Of a stretch of 6,142 bases of DNA, positions 3,902 through 6,142 are shown in pieces. How positions within the stretch are numbered: position 1 is the stretch's first letter; each line of letters opens with the position of its first letter. The notes beneath the pieces are model-generated. The model saw only the letters and a program-made list of their open reading frames with translations. It made no database searches and was not told the DNA's origin. The position numbers and the translations under genes are program-made. The stretch comes from an uncultured Lachnospiraceae bacterium (GTDB lineage Bacteria > Bacillota > Clostridia > Lachnospirales > Lachnospiraceae), in the NCBI GenBank assembly GCA_902463835.1, contig CABQGZ010000220.1, positions 1-6,142 on the forward strand. Direction: 5' to 3'.

Positions 3902-6096
3902 GCGGCACCGCAAAACACTATATCTCTTTATTCACTGGTGCCGGCGGGTTAGATATTGGTTTTAATGAGGCTGGATTTCATGGTTTGTTGGCATCTGATA
4001 TAATGCCGCAAGCTAAAGAGACATTCATATTGAATTATCCAGATGAGCCATATCTTCTTGAAGATATCAGGACACTGTCGATTTCCGAGATAAAAAAATA
4101 TGTTGGAGATAAGAAGGTGTCTGTAATTATCGGTGGACCTCCTTGCCAAGGCTTCTCAAATATGGGGAATAAGAATTCCGCTGATCCTAGAAATATGCTT
4201 TTTGAGAGCTATGTGAAAATCGTTGACGCAATCAGACCGACATGCTTCTTATTTGAGAACGTCAAGGGGCTTAGAACCATGTTTGAAGGAAGATATTTCA
4301 AGAAGGTTATCGAAGGCTTTTTGGCTATTGGATATAATCTGCATTACGCTTTAGTAGACACCTCTAATTATGGGGTTCCGCAGAAGCGTGAAAGAATCAT
4401 CATTTTTGGGACTATGCTCGACAAACAGTTCCTTTTCCCGGTTTTTAATGCAGACTCTTTCGGAAGGATTACAGCGTATAAAAATGTTGGGGAAGCCATC
4501 AATGACCTTACTGATAAGGGTGAAGAAGTCCCTAATCATATCGCACTTAATCACTCCGACATTGTGGTTAGAAGATATGAGTTGATTCCAGAAGGTGGGA
4601 AACTGCCCAAGCCTGAGTTTCTACCCGAAGACATTCGACGTAAAAACTTTGGCAACACCTATACAAGACTGAGCAGAAACGAAGTATCTTCAACCATTGT
4701 GCCTGGGAACAATGCCCTGCCTGTTCATCCGACATTGAACAGAAGCCTTACCCCAAGAGAAGCGGCACGTATACAGACTTTCCCAGATGATTATATCTTT
4801 ATGGGAGATAGACGGTCTCAGTGTATCCAAGTCGGAAATGCAGTACCTCCGCTGATGGCCGCTAAACTGGCCCATTGTGTTGATATGTATATCGATGGGA
4901 TTGAATACGACGGAATTCAGCCAGACCAGTCTTTCTATGTTAATACTGATAATGACTTTTCCGGGATTCAAAGCAAAGCCAAGAGAGCAACTTTAAAGTT
5001 TGGAGATCTGTTTAGCGGTGCAGGCGGTTTCACTAGAGGGTTAGAACAAGCAGGACTGGAATGCGTCTTGGGCGCTGAATGGAACGATTATGCCGTAGAA
5101 GCATATCGGAAGAATTTCGGGCATGAATGCTTGCAAATAGACCTTTCCACAGAAGAGAATCAGGAGTTAGTTGCAAAGCGATTAAAGGATGCACACGTTG
5201 ACCTTGTTGTTGGCGGGCCTCCTTGTCAGGGTTTCTCGATTTTTGGCAATAGGCGTTTTGTTAATACCAAAAGTTGGGATGTTTCTCAGGATCAAAGGAA
5301 TAACCTTGTGTTTGCCTTTGCCAATATTGTAGTCAAATCAGACGCTCCATGGTTCATCATGGAAAATGTACCGGCTATTTTGTCTGCCAGGAATGGCGAA
5401 TACGTAAAAGCCGTCGAGGATTTCTTTAACGAGAACGGTTACCGTACAGAGCATCGTGTCTTAAATGCGGCTGACTATGGCGCACCACAGTTAAGGCATA
5501 GGTTTATTCTGATTGGGACAAAGACAGATCTCGCTTTTCCTTGGCCAAAACCAAAGTATTATGAGAATCCTGAGTCTTGGCAACTACCATATCGTACCGT
5601 AGACGAAGTAATTGCCGATTTGGCAGATGAAAGTACATATGGTAAGTATAAAAATCATCAGCCGCCGAAGCATAACAAGGTTGTGACTGAACGGTTCTCA
5701 TATATTCAAGAAGGAAAGAAAATGGATATCGATACTCTTCCTGAGCATCTGAAGCTAGGGTCAAAAACAGGAAAGCCAGTATCCAATTTCAGTCACGTAT
5801 TCTTTAGATTAGACAGAAAGAAACCTGCCCCTACCATTGTTCCAGGACACAACGCGCTTCCGGTACATCCAACGCTAAACCGCACGCTGACAATCAGGGA
5901 AGCTGCGCGGATTCAGACTTTCCCAGATGAATTCGAGTTTGTTGGACCTATCATCAACCAGTGCCTACAAGTAGGAAATGCGTTCCCGTGCATTGTCGGC
6001 CAAATGCTAGGAGATAGGTTGCGGACAATTGTGAATAAGCAGTGGGACACAGACCGAGCAACAACACTGGCAAAGAAATCTATGCTTGTGAGGTGA
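3898..6096 (+). CDS. Fused tandem DNA (cytosine-5)-methyltransferase, two complete domains
   Basis: 732 aa; GGAGGGG (3886-3892) precedes ATG 3898. It transfers methyl from S-adenosylmethionine to C5 of cytosine in specific DNA sites. Domain 1 (about 7-335): motif I LFTGAGGLD (11-19), PPCQGFS with catalytic C83, ENV (120-122), QKRER (162-166), target-recognition segment about 172-285, REAARIQTFPDDY (287-299), QVGNAVPP (311-318). Domain 2 (about 366-715): LFSGAGGF (371-378), PPCQGFS with C443, ENVP (489-492), QLRHR (531-535), recognition segment about 541-665, REAARIQTFPDEF (667-679), QVGNAFP (691-697). Every catalytic motif is present twice, whereas a usual member has one set in 300-420 aa. 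The recognition segments differ apart from a shared NALPVHPTLNR block, so each half may read one strand of a non-palindromic site (inference). AT-rich codon use contrasts with 689-1678. The downstream start at 6101 overlaps functionally. Confidence 0.95.
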   Translation: MSGTAKHYISLFTGAGGLDIGFNEAGFHGLLASDIMPQAKETFILNYPDEPYLLEDIRTLSISEIKKYVGDKKVSVIIGGPPCQGFSNMGNKNSADPRNMLFESYVKIVDAIRPTCFLFENVKGLRTMFEGRYFKKVIEGFLAIGYNLHYALVDTSNYGVPQKRERIIIFGTMLDKQFLFPVFNADSFGRITAYKNVGEAINDLTDKGEEVPNHIALNHSDIVVRRYELIPEGGKLPKPEFLPEDIRRKNFGNTYTRLSRNEVSSTIVPGNNALPVHPTLNRSLTPREAARIQTFPDDYIFMGDRRSQCIQVGNAVPPLMAAKLAHCVDMYIDGIEYDGIQPDQSFYVNTDNDFSGIQSKAKRATLKFGDLFSGAGGFTRGLEQAGLECVLGAEWNDYAVEAYRKNFGHECLQIDLSTEENQELVAKRLKDAHVDLVVGGPPCQGFSIFGNRRFVNTKSWDVSQDQRNNLVFAFANIVVKSDAPWFIMENVPAILSARNGEYVKAVEDFFNENGYRTEHRVLNAADYGAPQLRHRFILIGTKTDLAFPWPKPKYYENPESWQLPYRTVDEVIADLADESTYGKYKNHQPPKHNKVVTERFSYIQEGKKMDIDTLPEHLKLGSKTGKPVSNFSHVFFRLDRKKPAPTIVPGHNALPVHPTLNRTLTIREAARIQTFPDEFEFVGPIINQCLQVGNAFPCIVGQMLGDRLRTIVNKQWDTDRATTLAKKSMLVR

Positions 6097-6100
6097 TATC

Positions 6101-6142
6101 ATGGCAACAATGGCACATCATTTGTTGGCAAAAACGACAACG
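6101..6142 (+). CDS. Start of the third operon gene, cut by the window edge
   Basis: ATG 6101 opens 14 codons (MATMAHHLLAKTTT) that run off the end. GAGGTG (6090-6095), 5 nt upstream, is a good Shine-Dalgarno overlapping the methyltransferase TGA (6094-6096), so translation is coupled. An alternative ATG lies at 6110. Its place behind a regulator and a methyltransferase makes it the likely effector (nuclease, helicase or other defence component), but 14 residues cannot identify a family. Confidence 0.65.
   Translation, partial: MATMAHHLLAKTTT

Noticed and set aside
4774..5930. Recent duplication within the methyltransferase, because a 17-bp stretch (4774-4790 and 5914-5930) is identical
   Set aside because: Flanking DNA of the two copies has diverged widely; the identity reflects a conserved protein motif with the same codons, so any duplication is old.
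1..6142. CRISPR arrays, rRNA genes or complete tRNA genes
   Set aside because: No regularly spaced repeat array and no rRNA-like sequence is visible; the only tRNA-like sequence is the 23-nt 3' fragment.

Overview
The window looks like an accessory region of a Clostridia (Firmicutes) chromosome, probably a gut Oscillospiraceae-type genome of fairly high GC. The grounds are a very GC-rich gene derived from the Gram-positive replicative polymerase PolC, a wrecked large serine recombinase with a sigma-like regulator of the kind seen in clostridial integrative elements, and a tRNA end resembling clostridial tRNA-Cys. Genus cannot be fixed from this sequence. Base composition is a mosaic: 689-1678 is strongly GC-rich, while about 2800-6142 is much more AT-rich, so the methyltransferase module was probably acquired from elsewhere.

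Layout. Positions 1-191 hold the tail of an unrecognised gene, a short relic of a PolC-like gene and its terminator. Positions 351-418 hold a minus-strand terminator and a 23-nt tRNA 3'-end fragment with no tRNA body attached, the classic scar of integration into a tRNA gene. The geometry (fragment plus native terminator on the left) implies that the integrated element extends rightwards from about 419. Just inside lies a tandem 11-bp repeat (536-558), then an extended -10 promoter and a 329-aa PolC-like protein (689-1678) in which PolC landmarks can be followed from the palm, through the zinc ribbon, to the end of the fingers, while the catalytic aspartate segments are gone. Convergent with it, on the minus strand, is a chimeric wreck: the front of a sigma-70-like regulator joined out of frame to the C-terminal part of a large serine recombinase (1776-2434). 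Positions 2435-2924 have no convincing gene but contain a nested inverted repeat and a 13-bp direct repeat. An XRE-type regulator follows (2925-3588); its helix-turn-helix half is open, but its C-terminal half is frameshifted and interrupted by a stop.

The only cluster that looks intact and coordinated starts at about 3622: a promoter whose -10 box lies inside a repeat-type operator, a 71-aa helix-turn-helix protein (3686-3901), a 732-aa protein made of two complete C5-cytosine methyltransferases in one chain (3898-6096, overlapping the regulator by ATGA), and the start of a third gene (6101 onward) with its Shine-Dalgarno overlapping the methyltransferase stop. This is the layout of a restriction-modification or related defence operon: a small regulator holds the promoter in check, the double methyltransferase marks host DNA (probably both strands of a non-palindromic site), and the gene running off the right edge is the best candidate for the effector.

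The two most unusual items are the catalytically stripped PolC-like protein, which has a second relic copy in the window, and the fused double C5 methyltransferase operon.
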